Origin: Metaphire vulgaris
Taxonomy: Eukaryota; Annelida; Clitellata; Crassiclitellata; Megascolecidae
Direction of reading: 5' to 3'
DNA length: 64,000 bases
NCBI GenBank assembly: GCA_018105865.1
Contig: CM030835.1
Span: forward strand, 1,385,816 to 1,449,815
A program made the position numbers and the translations under genes. Below the pieces are notes generated by a model. That model made no database searches, was not told the DNA's origin, and saw only the letters and a list, made by a program, of their open reading frames with translations. The first letter of the stretch is position 1, and each line of letters starts with the position of its first letter. Positions 51,264-64,000 of the stretch are shown piece after piece.

Positions 51264-51597
51264 GGGTAATAATAATTCGCTGATCTCAGTTTGATATAGA
51301 CGTTTAGTGGTCCAATCAGCGGCTGTAGAGCCATGCTGGGGGAGAGATCAGCAGAGATGGAAGAGTTAACATATAAAATAGTTGTATAGCCGGTCATCTG
51401 GCCCCAGCACCCCTCTATAGCCGCAGATCTGAGCACTATAGCTCTATAGAAACAGATCTGACCCCTAGACGTCTACCGGGTATATCTCCGCTGGTCTGAC
51501 CCTCCCCTCCCGGCCGCTGATCGGATCACTAAACGTCTATATCAAATTGAGATCAGAGGATCAGCTTAGCTCAGCGGATCAGCGATTATTATTACCC
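51264..51597. mobile_element. 334-bp inverted-repeat element with perfect 9-bp duplication
   Basis: It begins GGGTAATAATAATTCGC and ends GCGATTATTATTACCC. Long subterminal inverted repeats share 'tttgatatagacgtttagtg' and 'atcagcggc'. Identical TTTAACTGC 9-mers flank it at 51255-51263 and 51598-51606. A 9-bp duplication fits Mutator-like elements better than hAT (8 bp). It lies about 120 bp upstream of the TOP1 start exon and encodes nothing. Confidence 0.9.
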
Positions 51598-51606
51598 TTT
51601 AACTGC

Positions 51607-52420
51607 TATGTCTACCAGCCATGGACAAAAGGAGTCAACAAATCATGATATAATAAACTGCTTTATTTTCTGAAAAATTAAAAAAATAGACGGTCAGTTG
51701 TCAAGTAAAAGGCTACGGGTGATCACCGATGGCTTCTGGAAATCGTCGTCGGCCTTTATTTCGTCCATTTAATTGAGTAAAATTGACCGAAAATACAGAA
51801 ACTAGTCGATGTCGAGAACAATGACGCAAAAAATTAAGTCCCCGATCGACACCAGTTGACATGCGCGAAGAACCCGGATGATGACTTCTGTTGCGCCAAC
51901 AAAGAATTCTACAGAAATCTGAATGGTTGTGAATCAGGTCAGGTCACGCAAGTGTCAATTCCACACGTAAGCAAAGCCAGCGCGATTCCTTGCTGTAGGA
52001 GTGTAGGTCATCCGAGAATGTAAGCGCCGTAGGATCACATAAGGCAACTTTACCCTGCAGAGGACCGAGACATCTCGCTATAATATATTCTCTCAAAATC
52101 AGTACTGCAAAGCTCCAGTAGGGTTAGGGTTAGGGTTGGGGTTGTGCCAACGCCAAGAGAGTTCCCACACCTTTTCCCACAGACTTTCAGCACTGGCTCT
52201 ACTATATATAATAAAAATAGTAACAATGCACTTCTATAGCACCAGTTCTATTACCTAAGGGTATTAATCGATGATACTTCAACTCCATCCGCAAAAGACC
52301 AGATCATTCCAGAGATCAGTCAGAGGGAAAGAGCATTAGTAGTAGCCATGATGGGGTGATTCTAATCGGCGGATGAGGGCGGGGCGGATGAGCTGGTAGG
52401 TGAGAGGGCGGATGAACGCG
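51607..52420. other. upstream region of TOP1, probable promoter side
   Basis: No coding sequence is recognised. It holds a short telomere-like 'gggttagggttagggttggg' at 52120-52140 and moderate CpG. The TOP1 transcription start must lie in or beyond this stretch, but I see no decisive TATA box or initiator. Confidence 0.4.
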
Positions 52421-52424
52421 GCGG

Positions 52425-52680
52425 ATGAGAACCGTGGCGGATGAGAAGCCTATATGGGGAGGGGGCGACAGCCTGGCTGATGACAAGCCTATATGGGGAG
52501 GGGGCGACGGCGGGGGGCGCTATATGTCATATACAGCAATGAGGGCGATCTGTTTGATTCGGCGGATGAGAACCGTGGCGGATGAGAACCGTGGCGGTCC
52601 TGGCGGATGAGAAGCCTATATGGGAAGGGGCGACGGCGGGGGGCGCTATATGTCACATACAGCAATGAGGGCGCAACGAA
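52425..52680. repeat. GC-rich short tandem duplications
   Basis: Repeats of 'gcggatgagaaccgtggcgg' and two longer copies of 'aagcctatatgggga.gggg.cgac' followed by 'gggggcgctatatgtca' (about 52486-52554 and 52613-52673). Short frames over it are repeat products. It borders the large satellite. Confidence 0.8.
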
Positions 52681-52736
52681 CAGGACCGAAACGTACCGAA
52701 TAGGACCGAAACGTACCAAAACGTACCGAACAGTAG

Positions 52737-52845
52737 TACGGTACGGTGCGGTACGGTGCGGTACTGTACGGTACGGTGCGGTAGGGTACGGTGCGGTACG
52801 GTGCGGTACGGTGCGGTACGGTACGGTACGGTGCGGTACGGTACT
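52737..52845. repeat. GGTACGGTGC 10-bp micro-array
   Basis: About 110 bp of alternating CGGTACGGTG-type 10-mers at the inner edge of the satellite. It has the same 10-bp period, and shares the CGGTACG core with the satellite's reverse strand. Confidence 0.85.
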
Positions 52846-55800
52846 TAGTTCCCGATTAGGACCGAAACGTAACGAACCGGACCGAAACGTACCTAATAGG
52901 ACCGAATAGGACCGAAACGCACCGATTAGGACCGAAACATACCTAATAGGACCGAATAGGACCGAAACGTACCGATTAGGACCGAAACGTACCTAATAGG
53001 ACCAATAGGACCGAAACGTACCGAATAGGACTGAAACGTACCGATTAGGACCGAAACGTACCTAATAGGACCGAATAGGACCGAAACGCACCGATTAGGA
53101 CCGAAACGTACCTAATAGGACCGAATAGGCCCGAAACGTACCGAATAGGACCGAAACGTACCGAATAGGACCGAAACGTACCGAAACGTACCGAAACGTA
53201 CCGAATAGGACCGAAACGTACCGAATAGGACCGAAACATACCTAATAGGACCGAATAGGACCGAAACGCACCGATTAGGACCGAAACGTACCTAATAGGA
53301 CCGAATAGGACCGACCGTACCGAATAGGACCGAATAGGACCGAACGGACCGAATAGGACTAACGTAACTAATAGGACCGAATAGGACCGAAACGCACCGA
53401 TTAGGACCGAAATACCGAATAGACCGAACGCACCGATTAGGATAAGGACCGAATAGGACCGAAACGTACCGATTAGGACCGAAACGTACCTAATGGACCG
53501 AATAGGACCGAAACGAATAGGACCGAAACGAAACACCGATTAGGGAAACCGAAACGTACCTAATAACGGACCGAACGGACCGAAACGTACCGAAACGTAC
53601 CGAAACGGACCGAATAGGACCGAAACGTACCGAGATCGAAACATACCTATTAGGACCGAATAGGACCGAAACGTACCGATTAGGACCGAAACGTACCGAA
53701 AATAGGACCGAATAGGACCGAAACGTACCGAAACGACCGAATAGGACCGAAACGTACCGAATAGGACCGAAACGTACCTAATAGGACCGAATAGGACCGA
53801 AACGCACCGATTAGGACCGAAACGTACCTAATAGGACCGGACCGAATAGGACCGAAACGTACCGAATAGGACCGAAACGTACCGAATAGGACCGAATAGG
53901 ACCGAAACGGACCGTAACGGACCTAAAGGACCGAATAGGGACCGAAACGCACCGATTAGGACCGAAACGTACCTAATAGGACCGAAACCGAAACTCACCG
54001 ATTAGGACCGAAACGTACCGAATAGGACCGAAACGCACCGAAACGGACCGAATAGGACCGAAACGCACCGATTAGGACCGAAACGTACCGAATAGGACCG
54101 GACCGAAAACCGAATAGGCCCGAAACGTACCGATTAGGACCGAAACATACCTAATAGGACCGAATAGGACCGAAACTCACCGATTAGGACCGAAACGTAC
54201 CTAATAGGACCGAATAGGACCGAAACGTACCGAATAGGGCCGAAACGTACCGATTAGGACCGAAACGAAAACCGATTAGGACCGAAAACGTAGGACCGAA
54301 ACGTACCGAATAGGACCGAAACGTACCGAATAGGACCGAAACATACCTAATAGGACCGAATAGGACCGAAACGCACCGATTAGGACCGAAACGTACCTAA
54401 TAGGACCGAATGGGACCGAAACGTACCGAATAGGACCGAATAGGACCGAAACGAATAGGACCGAAACGTACCGATTAGGACCGAAACGTACCGAATTAGG
54501 ACCGAAACGTACCGAATAGGACCGAAACGTACCGAATAGGACCGAAACGTACCGAATAGGACCGTAATAGGACCGAAACGCACCGATTAGGACCGAAACG
54601 TACCTAATAGGACCGAATAGGACCGAAACGTACTGAAACGTACCGAATAGGACCGAAACGTACCGAATAGGACCGAAACGTACCTATTAGGACCGAATAG
54701 GACCGAAACGCACCGATTAGGACCGAAACGTACCGAATAGGACCGAAAAACCGATTAGGACCGAAACGTACCTAATAGGACCGAATAGAACCGAAACGTA
54801 CCGATTAGGACCGAAACGTACCTAATAGGACCGAATAGGACCGAAACGCACCGATTAGGACCGAAACGTACCTAATAGGACCGAATAGGACCGAAACGTA
54901 CCGAAACGGACCGAATAGGACCGAAACGTACCGAATAGGACCGAAACGTACCTAAAGGACCGAATGGGGACCGAAACGCACCGATTAGGACCGAAACGTA
55001 CCGAATAGGACCGAAACGTACCGATTAGGACCGAAACGTACCTAATAGGACCGAATAGGACCGAAACGCACCGATTAGGACCGAACGTACCTAATAGGGA
55101 CCGAATGGGACCGAAACGTACCGAATAGGGCCTAAACGTACCGATTAGGACCGAAACGTACCGATTAGGACCGAAACGGACCGAATAGGACCGAAACGCA
55201 CCGAATAGATTAGAAACATAAATAGGACCGAATAGGACGAAACGCACCGAATAGGACCGAAACGTACCCTAATAGGACCGAACCGATTAGGACCGAATAG
55301 GAATAGGACCGAAACGGACCGATTAGGACCGAAACGTACCGATTAGGACCGAACGTACCTAATAGGACCGAATGGGGACCGCAACGCACCGATTAGGACC
55401 GAAACGTACCGAATAGGACCGAAACGTACCGATAGGACCGAAATAGACCGAATAGGACCGAAACGTACCGATTAGGACCGAAACGTACCGAATAGGGACC
55501 GAAACCGAAACGTACCGAATAGGACCGAAACGTACCGAATAGGACCGTAACGTACCTAATAGGACCGAATAGGACCGAAACGCACCGATTAGGACCGAAA
55601 CGTACCGACCGAAACGTACCGATTAGGACCGAAACGTACCTAATAGGATTACCGATTAGGACCGAAACGTACCTAATAGGACCGAATAGGACCGAAAACC
55701 GGACCGAATAGGACCACCGAATAGGACCGTAACGTACCGAATAGGACCGAAATAGGACCGAATAGGACCGAAACGTACCGAATAGGACCGAAACGTACCG

Positions 55801-58800
55801 ATTAGACCGAAACGTACCTAATAGGACCGAATAGGACCGAAACGTACCGATTAGGACCGAAACGTACCGAATAGGACCGAAACGTACCGATTAGGACCGA
55901 AACGTACCTATTAGGACCGAATAGGACCGAAACGTACCGAATAGGACCGAAGGGACCGAACGAAACGGACCGATAGGACCGAAAACGTACGTACCGAATA
56001 GGACCGAAACGTACCGATTAGGAACGTACCGAAACGTACCTGAATAGGACCGGATGAAACGTACCGATTAGGACCGAAACATACCTAATAGGACCGAATA
56101 GGACCGAAAACGATTAGGACCGAAACGTACCTAATAGGACCGAATAGGACCGAAACGTACCGAATAGGACCGAAACGTACCGAATAGGACCGTAACGAAT
56201 AGGACCGAAACGCACCGATTAGGACCGAAACGTACCGAATAGGACCGAAACGTACCGATTAGGACCGAAAACGTACCTAATAGGACCGAATAGGACCGAA
56301 ACGCACCGATTAGGACCGAAACGTACCTAATAGGACCGAATAGGACCGAAACGTACCGAAACGGACCGAATAGGACCGAAACGTTTAGGACCGAATAGGA
56401 CCGAAACGCACCGAATAGGGCCGAAACGTACCGAATAGGACCGAATAGGACCGAAACGTACCGAATAGGACCGTAACGTACCTAATAGAAACCGAATAGG
56501 ACTTACCGATTAGAACCGAAACCTACCGAATAGGACCGAAACGTACCGATTAGGACCGAAACGTACCGAATAGGACCGAAACGTACCGAAACGTACCGAA
56601 TACGAATGGGACCGAAACGGACCGAATAGGACCGTAACGTACCTAATAGGACCGAATAGGACCGAAACGCACCGATTAGGACCGAAACGTACCGAATAGG
56701 ACCGAAACGTACCGATTAGGACCGAAACGTACCTAATAGGACCGAAAGGACCGAAACGCACCGATTAGGACCGAAACGTACCTAATAGGACCGAATAGGA
56801 CCGAAACGTACCGAATAGGACCGAATAGGACCGAAACGTACCGAATAGGACCGTAACGTACCTAATAGGACTGAATAGGACTGAAACGCACCGATTAGGA
56901 CCGAAACGTACCGAATAGGACCGAAACGTACCGATTAGGACCGAAACGTACCTAATAGGACCGAATAGGACCGAAACGCACCGATTAGGACCGAAACGTA
57001 CCTAATAGGACCGAATAGGACCGAAACGTACCGAATAGGACCGAATAGGACCGAAACGTACCGAATAGGACCGTAACGTACCTAATAGGACCGAATAGGA
57101 CCGAAACGCACCGATTTGGACCGAAACGTACCGAATAGGACCGAAACGTACCGATTAGGACCGAAACGTACCTAATAGGACCGAATAGGACCGAAACGTA
57201 CCGATTAGGACCGAAACGTACCGAATAGGACCGAAACGTAACTAATAGGACCGAAACGTACCTAATAGGACCGAATAGGACCGAAACGTACCGAATAGGA
57301 CCGAATGGGACCGAAACGTACCTAATAGGACCGAATAGGACCGAAACGTACCGAATAGGGCCGAAAACCGATTAGGACCGAAACGTACCGAAACGTACCG
57401 AAACGTACCGAATAGGACCGAAACGTACCGAATAGGACCGAAACATACCTAATAGGACCGAATAGGACCGAAACGCACCGATTAGGACCGAAACGTACCT
57501 AATAGGACCGAATAGGACCGAAACGTACCGATTAGGACCGAAACGTACCGAATAGGACCGAAACGTACCGAAACGTACCGAATAGGACCGAAACATACCT
57601 AATAGGACCGAATAGGACCGAAACGCACCGATTAGGACCGAAACGTACCTAATAGGACCGAATAGGACCGAAACGTACCGAATAGGACCGGATAGGACCA
57701 AAACGCACCGATTAGGACCGAAACGTACCGATTAGGACCGAAACGTACCTAATAGGACCGAATAGGACCGCAACGCACCGATTAGGACCGAAACGTACCG
57801 AATAGGACCGAAACGTACCGATTAACCGAAACGTACCTAATAGGACCGAATAGGACCGAAACTATCGCGTACCGAATAGGACCGAAACGTACCGAAATGT
57901 ACCGAATAGGACCGAAACGTACCGAATAGGACCGTAACGTACCTAATAGGACCGAATAGGACCGAAACGCACCGATTAGGACCGAAACGTACCGAATAGG
58001 ACCGAAACGTACCGATTAGGACCGAAACGTACCTAATAGGACCGAATAGGACCGAAACGCACCGATTAGGACCGAAACGTACCTAATAGGACCGAATAGG
58101 ACGTTGTACCGAATAGGACCGAATAGGACCGAAACGTACCGAATAGGACCGTAACGTACCTAATAGGACCGAATAGGACCGAAACGCACCGATTAGGACC
58201 GAAACGTACCGAATGGGACCGAAACGTACCGATTGGGGACCGAAACGTACCTAATAGGACCGAATAGGACCGAAACGTACCGAATAGGACCGAATAGGAC
58301 CGAAACGTACCGAATAGGACCGTAACGTACCTAATAGGACCGAATAGGACCGAAACGCACCGATTTGGACCGAAACGTACCGAATAGGACCGAAACGTAC
58401 CGATTAGGACCGAAACGTACCTAATAGGACCGAATAGGACGTACCGATTAGGACCGAAACGTACCGAATAGGACCGAAACGTAACTAATAGGACCGAAAC
58501 GTACCTAATAGGACCGAATAGGACCGAAACGTACCGAATAGGACCGAATAGTTCAAAACGTACCTAATAGGACCGAATAGGACCGAAACGTACCGAATAG
58601 CCGAAACGTACCGATTAGGACCGAAACGTACCGAATTAGAAACGTAACCGAATAGGACGAAACGTACCGAATAGGACCGAAACATACCTAATAGGACCGA
58701 AGAGGACCGAAACGCACCGATTAGGACCGAAACGTACCTAATAGGACCGAATAGGACCGAAACGTACCGAATAGGACCGAAACGTACCGAATAGGACCGT

Positions 58801-61800
58801 AACGTACCTAATAGGACCGAAACGCACCGATTAGGACCGAAACGTACCGAATAGGACCGAAACGTACCGATTAGGACCGAAACGTACCTAATAGGACCGA
58901 ATAGGACCGAAACGCACCGATTAGGACCGAAACGTACCTAATAGGACCGAATAGGACCGAAACGTACCGAATAGGACCGAATAGGACCGAAACGTACCAA
59001 ATAGGACCGTAACGTACCTAATAGGACCGAATAGGACCGAAACGCACCGAATAGGGCCGAAACGTACCGAATAGGACCGAATAGGACCGAAACGTACCGA
59101 ATATGTACCTAATAGGACCGAATAGGACCGAAACGCACCGATTAGAACTGAAACCTACCGAATAGGACTGAAACGTACCGATTAGGACCGAAACGTACCG
59201 AATAGGACCGAAACGTACCGAAACGTACCGAATAGGACCGAAACGTACCGAATAGGACCGTAACGTACCTAATAGGACCGAATAGGACCGAAACGCACCG
59301 ATTAGGACCGAAACGTACCGAATAGGACCGAAACGTACCGATTAGGACCGAAACGTACCTAATAGGACCGAATAGGACCGAAACGCACCGATTAGGACCG
59401 AAACGTACCTAATGGGACCGAATAGGACCGAAACGTACCGAATAGGACCGAATAGGACCGAAACGTACCGAATAGGATTTAACGTACCTAATAGGACCGA
59501 ATAGGACCGGGAAACGCACCGATTAGGACCGAAACGTACCGAATAGGACCGAAACGTACCGATTAGGACCGAAACGTACCTAATAGGACCGAATAGGACC
59601 GAAACGCACCGATTAGGACCGAAACGTACCTAATAGGACCGAATAGGTCACGTACCGAATAGGACCGAATAGGACCGAAACGTACCGAATAGGACCGTAA
59701 CGTACCTAATAGGACCGAATAGGACCGAAACGCACCGATTTGGACCGAAACGTACCGAATAGGACCGAAACGTACCGATTAGGACCGAAACGTACCTAAT
59801 AGGACCGAATAGGACCGAAACGTACCGATTAGGACCGAAACGTACCGAATAGGACCGAAACGTAACTAATAGGACCGAAACGTACCTAATAGGACCGAAT
59901 AGGACCGAAACGTACCGAATAGGACCGAATAGGACCGAAACGTACCTAATAGGACCGAATAGGACCGAAACGTACCGAATAGGGCCGAAACGTACCGATT
60001 AGGACCGAAACGTACCGAAACGTACCGAAACGTACCGAATAGGACCGAAACGTACCGAATAGGACCGAAACATACCTAATAGGACCGAATAGGACCGAAA
60101 CGCACCGATTAGGACCGAAACGTACCTAATAGGACCGAATAGGACCGAAACGTACCGAATAGGACCGAAACGTACCGAATAGGACGAAACGTACCTATTA
60201 GGACCGAAACGCACCGATTAGACCGAAACGTACCGATTAGGACCGAAACGTACAACCGATTAGGGACCCGAAACGTACCTAATAGGACCGAATAGGACCG
60301 AAACGCACCGATTAGGTTAATAGGACCGAATAGGACCGAAACGTACCGAATAGGACCGAATAGGACCGAAACGTACCGAATAGGACCGTAACGTACCTAA
60401 TAGGACCGAATAGGACCGAAACGCACCGAATAGGGCCGAAACGTACCGAATAGGACCGAATAGGACCGAAACGTACCGAATAGGACCGTAACGTACCTAA
60501 TAGGACCGAATAGGACCGAAACGCACCGATTAGAACCGAAACCTACCGAATAGGACCGAAACGTACCGATTAGGACCGAAACGTACCTAATAGGACCGAA
60601 TAGGACCGAAACGCACCGATTAGGACCGAAACGTACCTAATAGGACCGAATAGGACCGAAACACACCTATTAGGACCGAAACGTACCTAATAGGACCGAA
60701 TAGGACCGAAACGTACCGAATAGGACCGAATAGGACCGAAACGTACCGAAACGTACCGAATAGGACCGAAACGTACCGAATAGGACCGAAACGTACCTAA
60801 TAGGCCCGAATAGGACCGAAACGCACCGATTAGGACCGAAACGTACCTAATAGGACCGAATAGGACCGAAACGTACCGAATAGGGCCGAAACGTACCGAA
60901 TAGGAACGATACGTACCGATTAGGACCGAAACGTACCTAATAGGACCGAATAGGACCGAAACGTACCGAATAGGGCCGAAACGTACCGAATAGGACCGAA
61001 ACGTTCCGATTAGGACCGAAACGTACCTAATAGGACCGAAACGTACCTAATAGGACCGAAACGTACCGAAACGTACCGAAACGTACCGAATAGGACCGAA
61101 ACGTACCTAATAGGACCGAATAGGACCGAAACGCACCGATTAGGACCGAAACGTACCGATTAGGACCGAAACGTACCTAATAGGACCGAAACGTACCTAA
61201 TAGGACCGAATAGGACCGAAACGTACCGAATAGGACCGAATAGGACCGAAACGTACCTAATAGGACCGAATAGGACCGAAACGTACCGAAAAGTGCCGAA
61301 ACGTACCGATTAGGACCAAAACGTACCTTTGTACCGAATAGGACCGTAACGTACCTAATAGGACCGAATAGGACCGAAACGCACCGATTTGGACCGAAAC
61401 GTACCGAATAGGACCGAAACGTACCGATTAGGACCGAAACGTACCTAATAGGACCGAATAGGACCGAAACGTACCGATTAGGACCGAAACGTACCGAATA
61501 GGACCGAAACGTAACTAATAGGACCGAAACGTACCTAATAGGACCGAATAGGACCGAAACGTACCGAATAGGACCGAATAGGACCGAAACGTACCTAATA
61601 GGACCGAATAGGACCGAAACGTACCGAATAGGGCCGAAACGTACCGATTAGGACCGAAACGTACCGAAATGTACTGAAACGTACCGAATAGGACCGAAAC
61701 GTACCGAATAGGACCGAAACATACCTAATAGGACCGAAGAGGACCGAAACGCACCGATTAGGACCGAAACGTACCTAATAGGACCGAATAGGACCGAAAC

Positions 61801-64000
61801 GTACCGAATAGGACCGAAACGTACCGAATAGGACCGTAACGTACCTAAGAAACGCACCGATTAGGACCGAAACGTACCGAATAGGACCGAAACGTACCGA
61901 TTAGGACCGAAACGTACCTAATAGGACCGAATAGGACCGAAACGCACCGATTAGGACCGAAACGTACCTAATAGGACCGAATAGGACCGAAACGTACCGA
62001 ATAGGACCGAATAGGACCGAAACGTACCAAATAGGACCGTAACGTACCTAATAGGACCGAATAGGACCGAAACGCACCGAATAGGGCCGAAACGTACCGA
62101 ATAGGACCGAATAGGACCGAAACGTACCGAATAGGACCGTAACGTACCTAATAGGACCGAATAGGACCGAAACGCACCGATTAGAACCGAAACCTACCGA
62201 ATAGGACCGAAACGTACCGATTAGGACCGAAACGTACCGAATAGGACCGAAACGTACCGAAACGTACCGAATAGGACCGAAACGTACCGAATAGGACCGT
62301 AACGTACCTAATAGGACCGAATAGGACCGAAACGCACCGATTAGGACCGAAACGTACCGAATAGGACCGAAACGTACCGATTAGGACCGAAACGTACCTA
62401 ATAGGACCGAATAGGACCGAAACGCACCGATTAGGACCGAAACGTACCTAATAGGACCGAATAGGACCTAAACGTACCGAATAGGACCGAATAGGACCGA
62501 AACGTACCGAATAGGACCGTAACGTACCTAATAGGACCGAATAGGACCGAAACGCACCGATTAGGACCGAAACGTACCGAATAGGACCGAAACGTACCGA
62601 TTAGGACCGAAACGTACCTAATAGGACCGAATAGGACTGAAACGCACCGATTAGGACCGAAACGTACCTAATTGAATAGGACCGAAACGTACCGAATAGG
62701 ACCGTAACGTACCTAATAGGACCGAATAGGACCGAAACGCACCGATTTGGACCGAAACGTACCGAATAGGACCGGAAGTACCGATTAGGACCGAAACGTA
62801 CCTAATAGGACCGAATAGGACCGAAACGTACCGATTAGGACCGAAACGTACCGAATAGGACCGAAACGTAACTAATAGGACCGAAACGTACCTAATAGGA
62901 CCGAATAGGACCGAAACGTACCGAATAGGACCGAATAGGACCGAAACGTACCTAATAGGACCGAATAGGACCGAAACGTACCGAATAGGGCCGAAACGTA
63001 CCGATTAGGACCGAAACGTACCGAAACGTACCGAAACGTACCGAATAGGACCGAAACGTACCGAATAGGACCGAAACATACCTAATAGGACCGAATAGGA
63101 CCGAAACGCACCGATTAGGACCGAAACGTACCTAATAGGACCGAATAGGACCGAAACGTACCGAATAGGACCGAAACGTACCGAATAGGACCGTAACGTA
63201 CCTAATAGGACCGAAACGCACCGATTAGGACCGAAACGTACCGAATAGGACCGAAACGTACCGATTAGGACCGAAACGTACCTAATAGGACCGAATAGGA
63301 CCGAAACGCACCGATTAGGACCGAAACGTACCTAATAGGACCGAATAGGACCGAAACGTACCGAATAGGACCGAATAGGACCGAAACGTACCGAATAGGA
63401 CCGTAACGTACCTAATAGGACCGAATAGGACCGAAACGCACCGAATAGGGCCGAAACGTACCGAATAGGACCGAATAGGACCGAAACGTACCGAATAGGA
63501 CCGTAACGTACCTAATAGGACCGAATAGGACCGAAACGCACCCGATTAGAACCGATTAGGAAAACCTACCTAATAGGTGAAACGCACCGATTAGGACCGA
63601 AACGTACCTAATAGGACCGAATAGGACCGAAACGCACCGATTAGGACCGAAACGTACCTAATAGGACCGAATAGGACCGAAACGTACCGAATTAGGACCG
63701 AAACGTACCTAATAGGACCGAATAGGACCGAAACGTACCGAATAGGACCGAATAGGACCGAAACGTACCGAAACGTACCGAATAGGACCGAAACGTACCG
63801 AATAGGACCGAAACGTACCTAATAGGCCCGAATAGGACCGAAACGCACCGATTAGGACCGCGTACCTAATAGGACCGAATAGGACCGAAACGTACCGAAT
63901 AGGGCCGAAATACCGAATAGGAACGATACGTACCGATTAGGACCGAAACGTACCTAATAGGACCGAATAGGACCGAAACGTACCGAATAGGGCCGAAACG
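52846..64000. repeat. CpG-rich satellite with 10-bp basic period and higher-order repeats
   Basis: The array is built from 10-mers AGGACCGAAA, CGTACCGAAT, AGGACCGAAT, CGCACCGATT and CGTACCTAAT, mostly in 20-bp pairs with single 10-mers interspersed. The rare variant 'ccgatttgg' occurs at 57111, 58360, 59735, 61384 and 62742. Each is followed about 128 bp later by 'cgtaactaatagg', which shows a higher-order repeat of about 1.25-1.65 kb. The array runs past the window end. Minus-strand frames over it (FRSYSV, RFGPIRYVSV) are repeat products. Confidence 0.97.

Noticed and set aside
53045..61857. Minus-strand frames of 66-163 aa reading FRSYSVRFGPIRYVSV-like peptides
   Set aside because: They follow directly from the 10-bp satellite (30 bp gives 10 residues), are interrupted at random by unit indels, and have no start or splice context.
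52737..64000. CRISPR-like array
   Set aside because: No unique spacers of constant length; the repeat is continuous 10/20-bp satellite in a eukaryotic genome.

Overview
This is an animal nuclear-genome window, probably from a marine invertebrate. The evidence is two multi-exon genes with GT-AG introns, an interferon-regulatory-factor (IRF) type DNA-binding domain, an animal-type DNA topoisomerase I, RTE-like and other LINE remnants, many short inverted-repeat transposons, and dense microsatellites. No prokaryotic features are present. The exact lineage cannot be fixed from the sequence; an invertebrate deuterostome is only a guess.

Layout. (1) 1-22.5 kb has no exon I can defend. It holds microsatellites and non-autonomous DNA transposons. 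Several of these have 8-bp target-site duplications of hAT type, and some have TTAA or TA ends. There is also a 200-bp tandem repeat (2.3-3.1 kb) and many copies of the palindromic octamer TAGGCCTA. (2) 23.57-30.85 kb, + strand: a nine-exon gene for an IRF-like DNA-binding domain followed by a very long, apparently disordered tail (about 1,050 aa). The tail has no recognisable IRF-association domain. The DNA-binding exon carries a one-base frameshift in this sequence. (3) 30.9-37.7 kb: the intergenic space between two convergent genes, with four copies of a 335-bp satellite unit and long TA runs. (4) 51.15-37.72 kb, - strand: DNA topoisomerase I in 18 coding exons, about 974 aa, with all five catalytic residues present. 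Its introns hold RTE-like LINE 3' ends, two TTAA mini-elements and a hAT-like element. (5) 51.2-52.7 kb: the upstream side of TOP1, with a 334-bp inverted-repeat element bounded by a perfect 9-bp duplication, a short telomere-like TTAGGG run, and GC-rich duplications. (6) 52.7-64.0 kb: a CpG-rich satellite built on a 10-bp periodicity with higher-order repeats of about 1.25-1.65 kb. It runs off the window end.

The two genes are neighbours, not an operon: one is a probable nuclear transcription factor and the other a nuclear housekeeping enzyme. The structures most worth following are the nested 8-bp duplications around paired elements at 12.68-13.75 kb, TAGGCCTA as an apparent TA-to-TAGGCCTA insertion, the long IAD-less IRF-like protein, the five 80-bp TTAA elements, and the 10-bp-phased satellite.
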